Part shown: one piece after another, positions 1 through 9,274 of the stretch
Position numbering within the stretch: the first letter of the stretch is position 1
How the letters are laid out: every line of letters begins with the position of its first letter
Made by a program: the position numbers and the translations under genes
DNA from: Ferruginibacter paludis
GTDB taxonomy: Bacteria > Bacteroidota > Bacteroidia > Chitinophagales > Chitinophagaceae
Length of the DNA stretch: 64,000 nucleotides
Assembly: GCF_030409685.1 (NCBI RefSeq)
Contig: NZ_JAUFQJ010000007.1
Span: 372,001 to 436,000 of the forward strand
Direction of reading: 5' to 3'
Notes under the pieces: model-generated
The model's database searches: none
Seen by the model: the letters and a program-made list of their open reading frames with translations, nothing else
What the model was told of the DNA's origin: nothing

Positions 1-2
1 CT

Positions 3-113
3 GCAATTTTTAACCATGATGCAGGCGGATTGTTTCGCTCTGTTGTTTTTGCTTTTTTAGTGGTGCGGCTTACCGGTTTTTTGGAGAAAAAAAAGTTGAG
101 ACTGAAAATTTAA
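3..113 (+). CDS. 3' end of an unidentified gene (partial)
   Basis: Reading frame 3 is open from the window edge to a TAA at 111-113 and gives 36 residues. They include a hydrophobic stretch (FRSVVFAFLVVRLTGF) followed by a basic tail (EKKKLRLKI), which looks like the cytoplasmic end of a membrane protein. The other plus-strand frames stop early. The gene converges on the OstA-like gene, whose stop lies 10 bp away. Too little is left to name a family. Confidence 0.4.
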   Translation, partial: AIFNHDAGGLFRSVVFAFLVVRLTGFLEKKKLRLKI

Positions 114-123
114 TCTGTGTGTG

Positions 124-2187
124 TTATTCAAATAATTCAAACTTGTTCTTTGGCCGCCTGCTTTCCCACCATTTGAAATTTTTTAAAAATTTTTGATCTT
201 CGGGACGTTGACGGATAGGATAGAGGGTGCCATCCACATCATTTACAAATTTTACTTTGTTCACCGTTTTATCAGCAAAATAAACATCTATCACATCGCC
301 TTTGCTTCTGTTCATTCCTATATAGGCGCTGTCATCGTCCTGGGGATAAAAGATGCTTTCTGCAGGAGAGCCTTTTATCCGCATGTAATCAATGGTACCA
401 TCTTTAAAATAACCGTTGATGGTTCGTCCACCCATCTGGTTATACATTTGCTTGTTGGCTTCATTAATGATGATGCCATTTTCAAACACATACATTCGTT
501 TAGCTTTTTTATTTTCAGTAAACATGTAGATAGTATCACCTGCTATCTGCGATTTATTATTGAACACGAGCGGTTTTTGATACAGCCTGAAAACAGAATC
601 TTCTGAGGAGTAAAATAAGCTGTCGCATACAGATTGTACGGAATCATTAAAAATGCGGACATGATGGAAGGCCTCAAAATACCGGATGGTTGTGTCTTTG
701 GCGGTTTTAACGCCAGCAGCTTTTTTAACAGAATCTGATGTAGCAATTTGTTTGAAGGAAAGACTGTCCCTGTTAATCAGGCTGTCCATTGGCTTGATGG
801 CGGCCGCTTTTTTAAGATCAGTATTGATGGTGAATTTATTTCCGGCAAGCTCTTCACTTCGTATTTTGTCAATTGCTGCATCAGCCCGTTTTGTAAGGGC
901 CGCTTCTTTGGCATTTTCAGCGCTCATTTTAATTTCGGCAGGCGTTGGCTCATTTTTTTGAACTACATAGACAAAGCCTGCGTCTTTTTGCAGCGGGGTA
1001 ACCGGCTTCAGCCAGTCAATATCCGCGAATGTTTTTTTAGGCAGGTTATTGTTGTTTTGCAAATCCTTTCCCAGGGTTGAGTCGTTTAAATTAATGGTGG
1101 TAGTATTTTTAAGCGTGTCTGTTTTTAATATTTTGTTACCATTCTTATCAAGCTTTATTACGCCTGAAAACAGCGTGTCGGCGGCAATAAAAGTACTGTC
1201 CTTACCTTCGCCTTTAAAAATTAAAAGTGGTTTACGGGTGGCTAAAAAAGACTGGTCAAATTTGCTGGAAAAAATCTGGTTGCCCAGTATTGAATAACCG
1301 TTCACACTATCCCTTATAACAGCGTTGCCTTCCAGCTGGGCGATTCCGCTTTTTTCATCATAAGCAATATCGTTGGCAACATAGGTCCTTGTGCTATCTT
1401 TTATAACGGTACGGTTGCCGAAGAAAGCCTTGCCGTTTTGCAGGTTGTACGATCCTGTTTTTGTATAAATATCACCCCCTTCTTTGCTTTTAATTTTTGT
1501 GGCGGTAATAAAAGTTACCAGCTGTGATTGTGTATTATAGAGCAAACTGTCACTTACAATATCATATTTTGGATCTACCAGGTGTACATTCTTTTTAAAA
1601 TACACATCTTTTGTACTTCCATAATAAACCCCTTCGTTACTGGTTAAAACCGTGGTACCGTTTACAACTTTACCACCTGTAGTGTAGGTTCCTACGCTCG
1701 ACTTTAAGTCGTATACTAAATCCTGGGTGTACAATGTTCCTTTTTTATCAGTCAGTCTTACGTCTTTTTTTAAAAAAGCCACTCTGTCTTTGCCAACATA
1801 TTTAAGATACTGCGAGTAAGTGTGTATGCTGTCATTTTGATTGATATGCACATTGCCAAAGGCTTCCAGGATATTCGTAAGGCTGTTGATCGTCGCACTG
1901 TCGCAATAAAAAAGTGTTAGTCCTTCTTTTAAAATAACATTACCAGCAATTGTTTTTAAAGTAGTCAGTGTGTCAATTGCTTTTTCCCGCAAGCTTTGAC
2001 CTTGTATAATCTGGATTGTTCTGAGGGTGTCACTGCCGGGTTGAGGAGGAGGTGTTACCTGGGAGGCTGCCTTAAAATTTGCTGCAAACAAAAGCAACAA
2101 ACAAAATAAACCGGGTGTAAATATTAATTTCAACGCATTTAATTTTAGCCGCCTGCAATTTCTATTTTTATTTACAAACAGTATCAC
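124..2187 (-). CDS. OstA/LptA-like LPS transport protein
   Basis: Large periplasmic protein of the OstA-like (LptA-fold) group found in Bacteroidota, presumed to help carry lipopolysaccharide across the periplasm to the LptD-type barrel. A signal segment around residues 20-42 ends near FKAASQ. Residues ~50-390 contain repeated short beta units (GNVILKEG, FGNVHI, KDVRLTDKKGTL, GNAVIRD) typical of a beta-jellyroll. A second set follows at ~505-620 (FHHVRIFNDSVQSVCDSLFY). At 687 aa it is far longer than E. coli LptA (~185 aa), as usual for this phylum. The start is GTG at 2187, because an in-frame stop lies a few codons upstream. It is last in a minus-strand run after the MCE protein and the amidase, and the LptD-like gene lies just beyond them. 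Function is inferred from family and neighbourhood. Confidence 0.82.
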   Translation of the reverse strand: MILFVNKNRNCRRLKLNALKLIFTPGLFCLLLLFAANFKAASQVTPPPQPGSDTLRTIQIIQGQSLREKAIDTLTTLKTIAGNVILKEGLTLFYCDSATINSLTNILEAFGNVHINQNDSIHTYSQYLKYVGKDRVAFLKKDVRLTDKKGTLYTQDLVYDLKSSVGTYTTGGKVVNGTTVLTSNEGVYYGSTKDVYFKKNVHLVDPKYDIVSDSLLYNTQSQLVTFITATKIKSKEGGDIYTKTGSYNLQNGKAFFGNRTVIKDSTRTYVANDIAYDEKSGIAQLEGNAVIRDSVNGYSILGNQIFSSKFDQSFLATRKPLLIFKGEGKDSTFIAADTLFSGVIKLDKNGNKILKTDTLKNTTTINLNDSTLGKDLQNNNNLPKKTFADIDWLKPVTPLQKDAGFVYVVQKNEPTPAEIKMSAENAKEAALTKRADAAIDKIRSEELAGNKFTINTDLKKAAAIKPMDSLINRDSLSFKQIATSDSVKKAAGVKTAKDTTIRYFEAFHHVRIFNDSVQSVCDSLFYSSEDSVFRLYQKPLVFNNKSQIAGDTIYMFTENKKAKRMYVFENGIIINEANKQMYNQMGGRTINGYFKDGTIDYMRIKGSPAESIFYPQDDDSAYIGMNRSKGDVIDVYFADKTVNKVKFVNDVDGTLYPIRQRPEDQKFLKNFKWWESRRPKNKFELFE

Positions 2188-2267
2188 AAAGTTTTATCGT
2201 TATTGTCTGCAGTTAAGTAACATGGATTAACCCGGAGAAAAAGTAAAAAGAGAATTGTTGCGTTTTG

Positions 2268-3284
2268 TTATGGCTTTATAATGTATGGCGCATTGACAGT
2301 ATCAGCCAAAGGTATCAGCAAAGGGCCATTTTTGTCTTTTTTGCCAAACACAGAGATATTGACATATCGCTTTGGATGCACCCTTAAATCGTCCAGCAGT
2401 AAGTTTAATTTATTGCTGGTTGCGTTTAGGTTATTGTATAATTTGGTATCGTTTAGTAACAATCCCAAAGTTCCATCTTTGCTGCTAACCTTACCTACCG
2501 CGCCTTTCAGATCAGAGAGTGTACCGTTTAAAGTATTCAGCGTTTTTTCAAAATCAAGCTTAGAGAATTTTTCTGTAGCAGTTGCCACATTACTCATTGT
2601 TTGATTCAATTTTTCATTATTATTTTTTAATGCGCCTGTGAAAGAACTTACATTATCGAGTGTTTTTGCCAATGCCCCGGTTTGAGCATTTAATAAACCC
2701 TGTAAAGAAGCAGATGAAACGGCAAGGCTGGCCGTTGTCTTATTCAGGTTTTCAAGCATACCCCTGATGTTTTTTTTTGAATTTGGATCAAATACACTGG
2801 TCACGGTAACAAGTAAGGAATCGAGTGATTTCACCGCATTGGTAACCTGGTATAAAACAGGATCCAGTTTTTTCATGGCATCACCCAGAATGTCTTCGCT
2901 CGCTATTGTCCTGATAGTGTCATTGTTTTTCAGGTAAGACGAACTGTTGCCAAGCCTGATATCCAGCTGTACATTACCAAGTAAAGATTTATTAATAATC
3001 GCTACTGCATCATCAGGAATCACCACGTCTTCCGTCATATTGATGTCAACCATTATGCGGCGCATGTCCCGGCCTCCATCTGTTTTATTAATATTACCAA
3101 CCTGCTTTCCATTGATCACCACCGGGTTGCTGGTGGCCAGGCCTTGAATATCTGTAAAAACGGCCTTATAGTGCATGGTTTTACCACCAATATTTTTTCC
3201 TTTTAAAAAATTAAATCCTAAAATGAGCAGAACTATAGCGATAGCAGTCAGGGCGCCAACTTTGGTTTCGTTTGAAATAGTCAT
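2268..3284 (-). CDS. MlaD/MCE family lipid-transport protein
   Basis: Substrate-binding component of an MCE-type phospholipid transport system, anchored in the inner membrane and facing the periplasm. One N-terminal transmembrane helix (residues ~9-28, GALTAIAIVLLILGFNFLKG) is followed by a single MCE domain at ~38-118 (YKAVFTDIQGLATSNPVVI, NGKQVGNI, then LLGNVQLDIRLG). The remainder is a long helical region of the kind that forms a hydrophobic tunnel in hexamers. Length, 338 aa, is normal for Bacteroidota MlaD. No permease or ATPase partner lies in the window. It sits 68 bp after the amidase and 80 bp before the OstA-like gene on the same strand, so co-transcription is likely. Confidence 0.88.
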   Translation of the reverse strand: MTISNETKVGALTAIAIVLLILGFNFLKGKNIGGKTMHYKAVFTDIQGLATSNPVVINGKQVGNINKTDGGRDMRRIMVDINMTEDVVIPDDAVAIINKSLLGNVQLDIRLGNSSSYLKNNDTIRTIASEDILGDAMKKLDPVLYQVTNAVKSLDSLLVTVTSVFDPNSKKNIRGMLENLNKTTASLAVSSASLQGLLNAQTGALAKTLDNVSSFTGALKNNNEKLNQTMSNVATATEKFSKLDFEKTLNTLNGTLSDLKGAVGKVSSKDGTLGLLLNDTKLYNNLNATSNKLNLLLDDLRVHPKRYVNISVFGKKDKNGPLLIPLADTVNAPYIIKP

Positions 3285-3352
3285 TTGTAAACTACATTGT
3301 TTAAACGTAAAAATAGGGAATAATTACCTGACGGACCCGCGGCAACGAATCG

Positions 3353-4681
3353 TTATTTTTTTGTAAACAACACTACGCCATTTTTTTTCGCATCAGCTGT
3401 AATGCGTACTTCCGTCCTGGTGTTGCCTTCTGTAACTATCATCAACGCGGTATTGGGAGCTATGCTGCCTTCATTTTCAGCATAAATTACCAGCTCATTT
3501 TCAGTTTTGTCAGGATCGGCTGAGAGGTTAAGGGACAAAGGCTTTTCCGTTAATTTTTTATTGCTAAGAATATTTTTACCATTATAATATACAGAAACAA
3601 TATCGCCGTCAATATCACCATCATCATATAAATCAACCTTAAAGTCAGACTGGGTTAAATCAATTCTTTTTAAAACATTTTTCGCCCTGTCGGTATATTT
3701 TTCCGCTGGCTCATTGTTTTCTGCGGCTTTGGCAACTGCTGCTGCTGAAGTATGATCTATTTCTTCTTTATATTTTTTTACAGCCCTTGTGATACATTCT
3801 GCCAACTCCTGCTGGCCTTTTTCGCTGTTGATGTATCGCTCATCATCATGGTTAGTTATAAAACCTGTTTCAATTAAAATGGCCGGCATATTGGTAGCCT
3901 GTAATACCCAAATACCCACCTGGCGCTGGTTAAGTCCCAACGCAGGACGGTCTGTTTTATCTATTTCTTCATCCACAAGCGTAGCCAGTTTTATACTTTT
4001 TTTCTGGTAACGGTCCGCATAAATTTTTGCTTTAATTCGTCCTTCCGGCGAATCGAAATCAATGGTGTTATAGGCGCTGTCAATGCCAGATTCAATTTGT
4101 ATATCCTCATTATTCATCACCGCTTTTAACTTTTCGCTTGTTTTATGTGCCGCAAAAAGCCAAATGCTGGTACCGTTGCGCTGGCTGCCTATTTTATAAT
4201 ATTCGTAGGTTGGAACAGTAACCGTATATGGGGTAGAAATTTTTTGTCGCCTTCTTCCTTTGCCTTTGTATTTAACATGGTACCTTGTTTCCTGATGGGT
4301 ACCTATCTGCCTTCTGCCTGTTTTAAGATTCACTGCATCTGCATGGATACACAGAAACAAATCGCCATGGTTTTCATTGGCAATATTTGCTTTTTCCGGA
4401 GGAGATTGATAAATATCGGTTGTTCTTGTAGGAACTATTTTTACATCCGGTAATTGTTTTCTTAACTCAGCTACCAGCTTATTACTTATTTCCAGGGTTA
4501 CATTTTTCTCATAGGAATTCAACCCGCCTTCATATCCTCCGTGCGCTCCAAAATCTTTGCCACCATGACCCGCATCTACGATGATTGTTTTAATTCTTTT
4601 TTGTGTTTGAGCAATTGCAGAAAGGGAACACATACAAATTACTACTGCAAATACCTTAATCACAAAATTCGTTTTGAGCAT
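3353..4681 (-). CDS. N-acetylmuramoyl-L-alanine amidase (Amidase_3)
   Basis: Exported zinc amidase that cleaves the MurNAc-L-Ala bond of peptidoglycan, probably during cell separation. A signal peptide covers residues 1-24 (ending SAIAQ). The Amidase_3 fold starts at ~31 with IIVDAGHGGKDFGAHGG (zinc His). NSYEKNVTLEIS supplies the zinc Glu, LCIHADAV the second His, and LIETGFITNHDDE the catalytic Glu. A roughly 130-residue C-terminal extension after ~310 has no motif I recognise. ATG at 4681 fits the signal peptide. It is first in a minus-strand run with the MCE and OstA-like genes and divergent from the LptD-like gene, with 89 bp between the two starts. Confidence 0.9.
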   Translation of the reverse strand: MLKTNFVIKVFAVVICMCSLSAIAQTQKRIKTIIVDAGHGGKDFGAHGGYEGGLNSYEKNVTLEISNKLVAELRKQLPDVKIVPTRTTDIYQSPPEKANIANENHGDLFLCIHADAVNLKTGRRQIGTHQETRYHVKYKGKGRRRQKISTPYTVTVPTYEYYKIGSQRNGTSIWLFAAHKTSEKLKAVMNNEDIQIESGIDSAYNTIDFDSPEGRIKAKIYADRYQKKSIKLATLVDEEIDKTDRPALGLNQRQVGIWVLQATNMPAILIETGFITNHDDERYINSEKGQQELAECITRAVKKYKEEIDHTSAAAVAKAAENNEPAEKYTDRAKNVLKRIDLTQSDFKVDLYDDGDIDGDIVSVYYNGKNILSNKKLTEKPLSLNLSADPDKTENELVIYAENEGSIAPNTALMIVTEGNTRTEVRITADAKKNGVVLFTKK

Positions 4682-4750
4682 ATTCTACCGGGTTTATTCT
4701 GGGTTAGTAATTATAAGACTTTCTTCACACATTGTTGTGCCTAATATCAT

Positions 4751-4758
4751 TATTTTTG
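4751..4758 (+). promoter_or_regulatory. Putative -7 box of the LptD-like gene
   Basis: TATTTTTG matches the Bacteroidota -7 consensus TAnnTTTG and lies 12 bp before the ATG at 4771. A candidate -33 TTG at 4732-4734 is only 16 bp upstream, shorter than the usual 19-20, so support is moderate. The leader would be very short. Confidence 0.4.
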
Positions 4759-4770
4759 CGCACAACTGCA

Positions 4771-7569
4771 ATGAATAACAAGCACAAAGGTAAGGCAAAA
4801 AATATATTGGCATCTATGGCACTGGCCTTACTTACTGCAGTAACGCTTATGCCGGGGTATAAGATGTTTGCATTACCCGGCTTTTACAAAAATTTAACTA
4901 GCGACACTGTTCCCAAGTCGAAGCGTGTTGTAAAATCCAGGCCTGTTGTTGTTAAAGATTCAATTCCAAAAGTGCAGGTTGCAGCGCCGGGTCTTAAAGA
5001 TTCCATGGCTACACCTGTTGCTGATTCAGTTCATTTTAATGGCGCCGATACTTCCAACCCCGTGAAGGCAGATACCATCTACGCAAAAATGTCAAAGGAT
5101 TCCTTGAGCGCCCCGGTAACGTACCATGCAGATGATTCAATGGTGATGGATGTGCCCGGCAAAAAAATCACTTTGTATGGAAAAAAATCTACTACAGTAT
5201 ACCAGGATAATAATCTGGAAGCGCCCGTAATTATATTTGATCAGAAAACAAATTTAGTAACGGCCTCTTTAAAAAAGGACAGTGCCGGTAAGGTAATATC
5301 TTTTCCAACGTTGAAACAAGGGGACTCTAAAATGGTGAGTGACACCATTGGCTTTAACATGAAGAATGGCAAAGGCATTACCAAGGGCACTTACACCCAG
5401 CAGGGTGAGATGTATATTTACGGGGAGCGGATGAAGAAGATCAATACATCTGATTTTTATGCCTTCCGGGGAAGGTTTACCACGTGTAACCTGGATACTC
5501 CACATTTTGCATTTGTCAGTAAAAAAATAAAATTCAGGGCCAACAAATTTGCCATTACCGGTCCTGTTCATCCAGAATTTGAGGGGGTACCCATTCCCAT
5601 TGTTTTACCGTTTGGTATTTTTCCTTTGGCACAAGGCAGGCATTCCGGCATACTGGCACCTACCTTTAATGCCAACGACCAATTTGGTTTGGCATTGGAA
5701 GGCCTTGGTTATTATAAAGTGTTAAACGATAACTGGGATATAACTACCAGGGGAACATTATATTCTTATGGGGGCTACATGTTCAATATCAGTCCGCGGT
5801 ATTACAAGCGTTACCACTACTCAGGGAATTTTTCATTCGATTTTAACCATGTAAAATATAATTTTAAAGGCGATCCGGATTTTTCAACAGGAAATGTGTT
5901 TAATGTACGTTGGACACATAGCGCTGACACCAAATCCAGGCCAGGCGTTACTTTTAGCGCAAATGTAAATGCAGGTAGCAGTAAATTTAACCAGTATGTT
6001 CCCAATAGTCCTGCCAGAAATTTTCAAAACCAGTTAAGCTCTTCCATTGCTTACGCCAGAACCTGGAAGGATAAGCCGTTTAATATTTCTATCAATGCCA
6101 ACCACTCGCAAAATACCAATAATAAAACGATCAACGTAACGTTGCCTGATTTAACGTTCAACCTGCAAACCTTGTATCCATTCAGAAGAAAAGAACCGGT
6201 TGGTACACTCAAATGGTATGAAAATATCGGGGTAGCTTTAAACTCAAATGCTAAAAGCCAAACTTATTTTTCAGATGATACTTCAGTCAGCAAACTGAAT
6301 ATCGGTAAACAGATTTTTGATCACCTGCAATGGGGTGCCACACACAATGTGCCCATATCTTTGTCATTACCTCAAATAGGTCCGGTACAAATTTCCCCCG
6401 GCATCAGTTATTCTGAAAAGTGGTACCAGGAACAACTGCGTCAGAACTTTGATTCCATACATAATAAAATGGACACTGTACATAATAAAGGCTTTTATGC
6501 AGCGAGGGATATGGCATTCAGCCTAAGCCTTTCTACCCGTATTTTTGGTTCGTTTACATTTGGTAAAAATGCTGCTGTGCAGGCTATTCGCCATGAAATT
6601 AGACCTTCCATAAGTATCAGTTATAAGCCAGATTTAAGTGGTGGTTCTTATTATCTACTTAAAAACGACACATCACATAACTATTACAACAGAGTGTCAT
6701 TGTACTCCAACAGTTTATACGGAGCATTTGGAGAAGGTAAATTTGGAGGGCTAAGTTTCAATATAGATAACAACGTGCAGATGAAACTGCGCAATAAAGC
6801 AGATACCGCAGCAGGTGCCACAAAAAAAGTTACATTGATAGATGGGTTTAGCTTTAACGGTAGCTATAACTTTTTAAAAGATACTTTGAGATTCAGCACC
6901 TTTAGTGTTAGTGCCCGTACCAATCTGTTTAATAAGATCAATATTACTACCAGTGCTACGCTCGATCCTTACGATGTTGACCCTTCAAATGGCCGTACAA
7001 TTAATAAATTACTCTGGACCAAGAAGCCAACGCTGGGCAGATTGGTGAGTGGAAGTGTATCCCTTTCAACCCAATTCCAGGGAGGTGATCAATCTAAAAA
7101 GAAGACACCGGTACAGAATAACCCTAACCAGATGATCAATCAAAATACCGGCATGCCACTGGATGAGTACCAGACTGAAATGGCTTATATGGCTAACAAC
7201 CCCGCGGAGTTTACAGATTTCAGCCTTCCCTGGTCATTGAGTTTTTCGTATTCCCTGCAGTTTAGTAAAGTATTTCAGTCAGCCAAAATTGGTTTTAAAA
7301 ATAACCTGGATCAGAATGTGAACTGGAACTCTACTTTAAAGCTTACAGAAAAATGGCAGCTGGGCATAAATGGTTATTATAACATAACTCAAAAGCAGTT
7401 GGGTACCCTCTCCATGTCGATTGCCCGCGAAATGCATTGCTGGCAAATGGCTATTAATATTTCTCCAGTGGGTAAATACCGGTTCTTTAATATTTCCATC
7501 AGCCCTAAATCTGCCATCCTAAGGGATGTGAAAGTAAACCGGACAAGAACTTTCTACCAGTTTCCTTAG
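4771..7569 (+). CDS. LptD-like outer-membrane LPS assembly protein
   Basis: Predicted outer-membrane beta-barrel that inserts lipopolysaccharide into the outer leaflet. After an N-terminal hydrophobic segment (residues ~10-30) comes a Lys/Val/Pro/Asp-rich linker. An OstA-like jellyroll follows at ~125-290 (GKKITLYGKKSTTVYQDNN, MYIYGERMKKI, RFTTCNLDTPHFAF), with the LptD-type insert PEFEGVPIPIVLPFGIFPL at ~270-290. The remaining ~640 residues are barrel-like alternating aromatic strands ending in NRTRTFYQFP. ATG at 4771 is preferred over an ATG 39 bp upstream, because the upstream one adds a hydrophobic tail that overlaps the -7-like box. The predicted length is 932 aa. It is divergent from the amidase/MCE/OstA-like genes, so LPS export and envelope functions cluster here. 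Confidence 0.85.
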   Translation: MNNKHKGKAKNILASMALALLTAVTLMPGYKMFALPGFYKNLTSDTVPKSKRVVKSRPVVVKDSIPKVQVAAPGLKDSMATPVADSVHFNGADTSNPVKADTIYAKMSKDSLSAPVTYHADDSMVMDVPGKKITLYGKKSTTVYQDNNLEAPVIIFDQKTNLVTASLKKDSAGKVISFPTLKQGDSKMVSDTIGFNMKNGKGITKGTYTQQGEMYIYGERMKKINTSDFYAFRGRFTTCNLDTPHFAFVSKKIKFRANKFAITGPVHPEFEGVPIPIVLPFGIFPLAQGRHSGILAPTFNANDQFGLALEGLGYYKVLNDNWDITTRGTLYSYGGYMFNISPRYYKRYHYSGNFSFDFNHVKYNFKGDPDFSTGNVFNVRWTHSADTKSRPGVTFSANVNAGSSKFNQYVPNSPARNFQNQLSSSIAYARTWKDKPFNISINANHSQNTNNKTINVTLPDLTFNLQTLYPFRRKEPVGTLKWYENIGVALNSNAKSQTYFSDDTSVSKLNIGKQIFDHLQWGATHNVPISLSLPQIGPVQISPGISYSEKWYQEQLRQNFDSIHNKMDTVHNKGFYAARDMAFSLSLSTRIFGSFTFGKNAAVQAIRHEIRPSISISYKPDLSGGSYYLLKNDTSHNYYNRVSLYSNSLYGAFGEGKFGGLSFNIDNNVQMKLRNKADTAAGATKKVTLIDGFSFNGSYNFLKDTLRFSTFSVSARTNLFNKINITTSATLDPYDVDPSNGRTINKLLWTKKPTLGRLVSGSVSLSTQFQGGDQSKKKTPVQNNPNQMINQNTGMPLDEYQTEMAYMANNPAEFTDFSLPWSLSFSYSLQFSKVFQSAKIGFKNNLDQNVNWNSTLKLTEKWQLGINGYYNITQKQLGTLSMSIAREMHCWQMAINISPVGKYRFFNISISPKSAILRDVKVNRTRTFYQFP

Positions 7570-7627
7570 TGTCCGCATTCTTTTCTGAGAAAAAATTTTC
7601 TAATAAAAAGTAGTTTGAAGCGGCCTG

Positions 7628-8626
7628 TTACTGCAGGCTTTGTTCTTTTGTTTCAATTTGCCAGGCATGACTGATATCTGCCGGAACGTAGGTATTTAAT
7701 TTATCCAGTTCTAAAACGGTCGTGTCTTTTTCATTATCGCGGTGATACATGGGCACAAATTTAGCACCAATCACAAGTTCCTGTAAAGTATAAGATGATC
7801 TTGCCGCCACTGTATTGCTGAACATATCATCAAAGGCCTTAAAAAAAATCAAAATTTCACCTTTTGCATTGGCAAAATCGTCTGCAGTAAATCTATAAAA
7901 CGGGCTGTTTTCTGTAATGGGATGAACGATTGTCCAGCTGAGCGTAAGTGCGTTTACCTTGTCATATTCCAGATCCAAAGAATAAAATTTATTTTTTGGA
8001 ACTCCATTTTCTTCCATAATAATTCCTGCAGTTACTTTTGCTTCCGCATCTATCAGGTTATTGTTTTTGTAGGAAGCTACCCGCATCATAATTGCCAGGC
8101 CGTTATTAAAAGGTGCCAGCACTGCATTATCACTAAAGCGCACATAGGCTTTGGGTTTTGAAAAACGTCCATAAAACAAACCGGTGGCCAGGGCAAAACT
8201 AAGCAAGCCTATCAATGCCTCTATGGCCGCCACCGTACTTGCTCCAAACCCTCTCGGGCTGATGCGTCCGTAACCAACAGTGGTAAAGGTTTGTGCACTG
8301 AAAAAATAGGCTTCGCCAAATTTCTCCCACAGGTTATTGGCAATAATGCCCTCCAAATGGTCAATGCCAATACTAAAATAAATAATAGCAAACACAAAGT
8401 TCATGAGCATATAAAACAACAGGATGATGCAGAGAAATTTCCAACGGGGCAGCTGCAGCATGGTGTGGTACCAGCTGATACGGTTGAAATAACCGATGCC
8501 TCTTTTCTCAATATTGGGCATACCGTTTTTGTTGATAAAGCGGCCCCCGTAATCAGACGTATTAATTCCAAATCCAGTATTGATCTGGGCAGTGGCTTTT
8601 GTATTTAGTTTGCGAAGTATGGCCAT
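7628..8626 (-). CDS. KirBac-type inward-rectifier potassium channel
   Basis: Two-transmembrane potassium channel of the prokaryotic inward-rectifier family. A slide-helix region (YFNRISWYHTMLQLPRWKF) precedes TM1 (~residues 64-86). The pore loop carries the selectivity filter TVGYGR at ~116-121, then TM2 follows (~132-155). The C-terminal half is an immunoglobulin-like cytoplasmic domain (PKAYVRFSDNAVLAPFNNGLAIMMRVASYKNN in parts, LTLSWTIVHPI). Length is 332 aa from ATG 8626; a GTG 30 bp upstream is possible but adds only a hydrophobic stub. It is a stand-alone gene convergent with the LptD-like gene. Its ligand or gating signal cannot be read from sequence. Confidence 0.92.
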   Translation of the reverse strand: MAILRKLNTKATAQINTGFGINTSDYGGRFINKNGMPNIEKRGIGYFNRISWYHTMLQLPRWKFLCIILLFYMLMNFVFAIIYFSIGIDHLEGIIANNLWEKFGEAYFFSAQTFTTVGYGRISPRGFGASTVAAIEALIGLLSFALATGLFYGRFSKPKAYVRFSDNAVLAPFNNGLAIMMRVASYKNNNLIDAEAKVTAGIIMEENGVPKNKFYSLDLEYDKVNALTLSWTIVHPITENSPFYRFTADDFANAKGEILIFFKAFDDMFSNTVAARSSYTLQELVIGAKFVPMYHRDNEKDTTVLELDKLNTYVPADISHAWQIETKEQSLQ

Positions 8627-8715
8627 ATCATTAATATTAACGATTAAAATTAACACTCACCGCGACACAAAAAAATTAAAGGTTTAATATCTGACAGCTA
8701 TACTTAACAATGAAG

Positions 8716-8723
8716 TATTTTTG
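8716..8723 (+). promoter_or_regulatory. Putative -7 box of the glycan operon
   Basis: TATTTTTG matches the Bacteroidota TAnnTTTG -7 consensus and lies 23 bp before the first ATG of the operon (8747). No good -33 TTG is visible 19-20 bp upstream. The flanking TTTTTGCGC resembles the sequence before the LptD-like gene. Confidence 0.4.
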
Positions 8724-8746
8724 CGCGGGCAAATAAACCTACCAGT

Positions 8747-9274
8747 ATGTTTTTAAAAGACTTGTGGTTATATAATAAAAAAGTTACTCTGGCTTTTTTG
8801 TTGTTTATTTTATTGTGGTTTTTTTTAAATGTCAAGCAGGGCGCCGTGGCAACCCCCATCTTACAGTATGCTATGTTTAGCGAAAACTATCACCTTGGCG
8901 ACACCCAAAATATCGTTCGCTTATTTATCAATAATCAGCCTGTCGATTTCTCGCAGTTATCGGTTTCGGGAAGAGATCAGCTGCAGGTTTCCCTGGAAAA
9001 CTATGCACGTCAGCAACAGACAAATGAACTGTTTTTTACTACCATGCAAAGGATATTAAACAAGGCAGGGGTGGGGCAGTGGATGAAAAAAGAATACTAC
9101 ACCAATACAGTTACCGATCAACAGTTTACTGAGTGGTACACGCAACTGGCAGAAAGAATAACAGGAGAAAAAATTATTCACCTGTCGGCTTTTCAACAAA
9201 AATTTGTTTTGCAAAACGGAAGGTTAACACCGGTTGCTTCACCTGTAAAATTAAACGGTATTGTCGCTTTCTGA
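8747..9274 (+). CDS. Unknown protein with one membrane anchor
   Basis: I do not recognise this 175-residue protein. It has one hydrophobic segment at residues ~13-30 (VTLAFLLFILLWFFLNV) and a roughly 145-residue domain that should face the periplasm. That domain is mostly polar and helical, rich in Gln and aromatic residues, with no cysteine and no catalytic motif I can name. The gene opens an operon: its stop overlaps the next frame, which begins at TTG 9261. The neighbours are a polytopic membrane protein and then flippase, methyltransferase and glycosyltransferase genes. A role in synthesising or exporting a surface glycan is therefore likely, but this is inference from position only. Confidence 0.7.
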   Translation: MFLKDLWLYNKKVTLAFLLFILLWFFLNVKQGAVATPILQYAMFSENYHLGDTQNIVRLFINNQPVDFSQLSVSGRDQLQVSLENYARQQQTNELFFTTMQRILNKAGVGQWMKKEYYTNTVTDQQFTEWYTQLAERITGEKIIHLSAFQQKFVLQNGRLTPVASPVKLNGIVAF

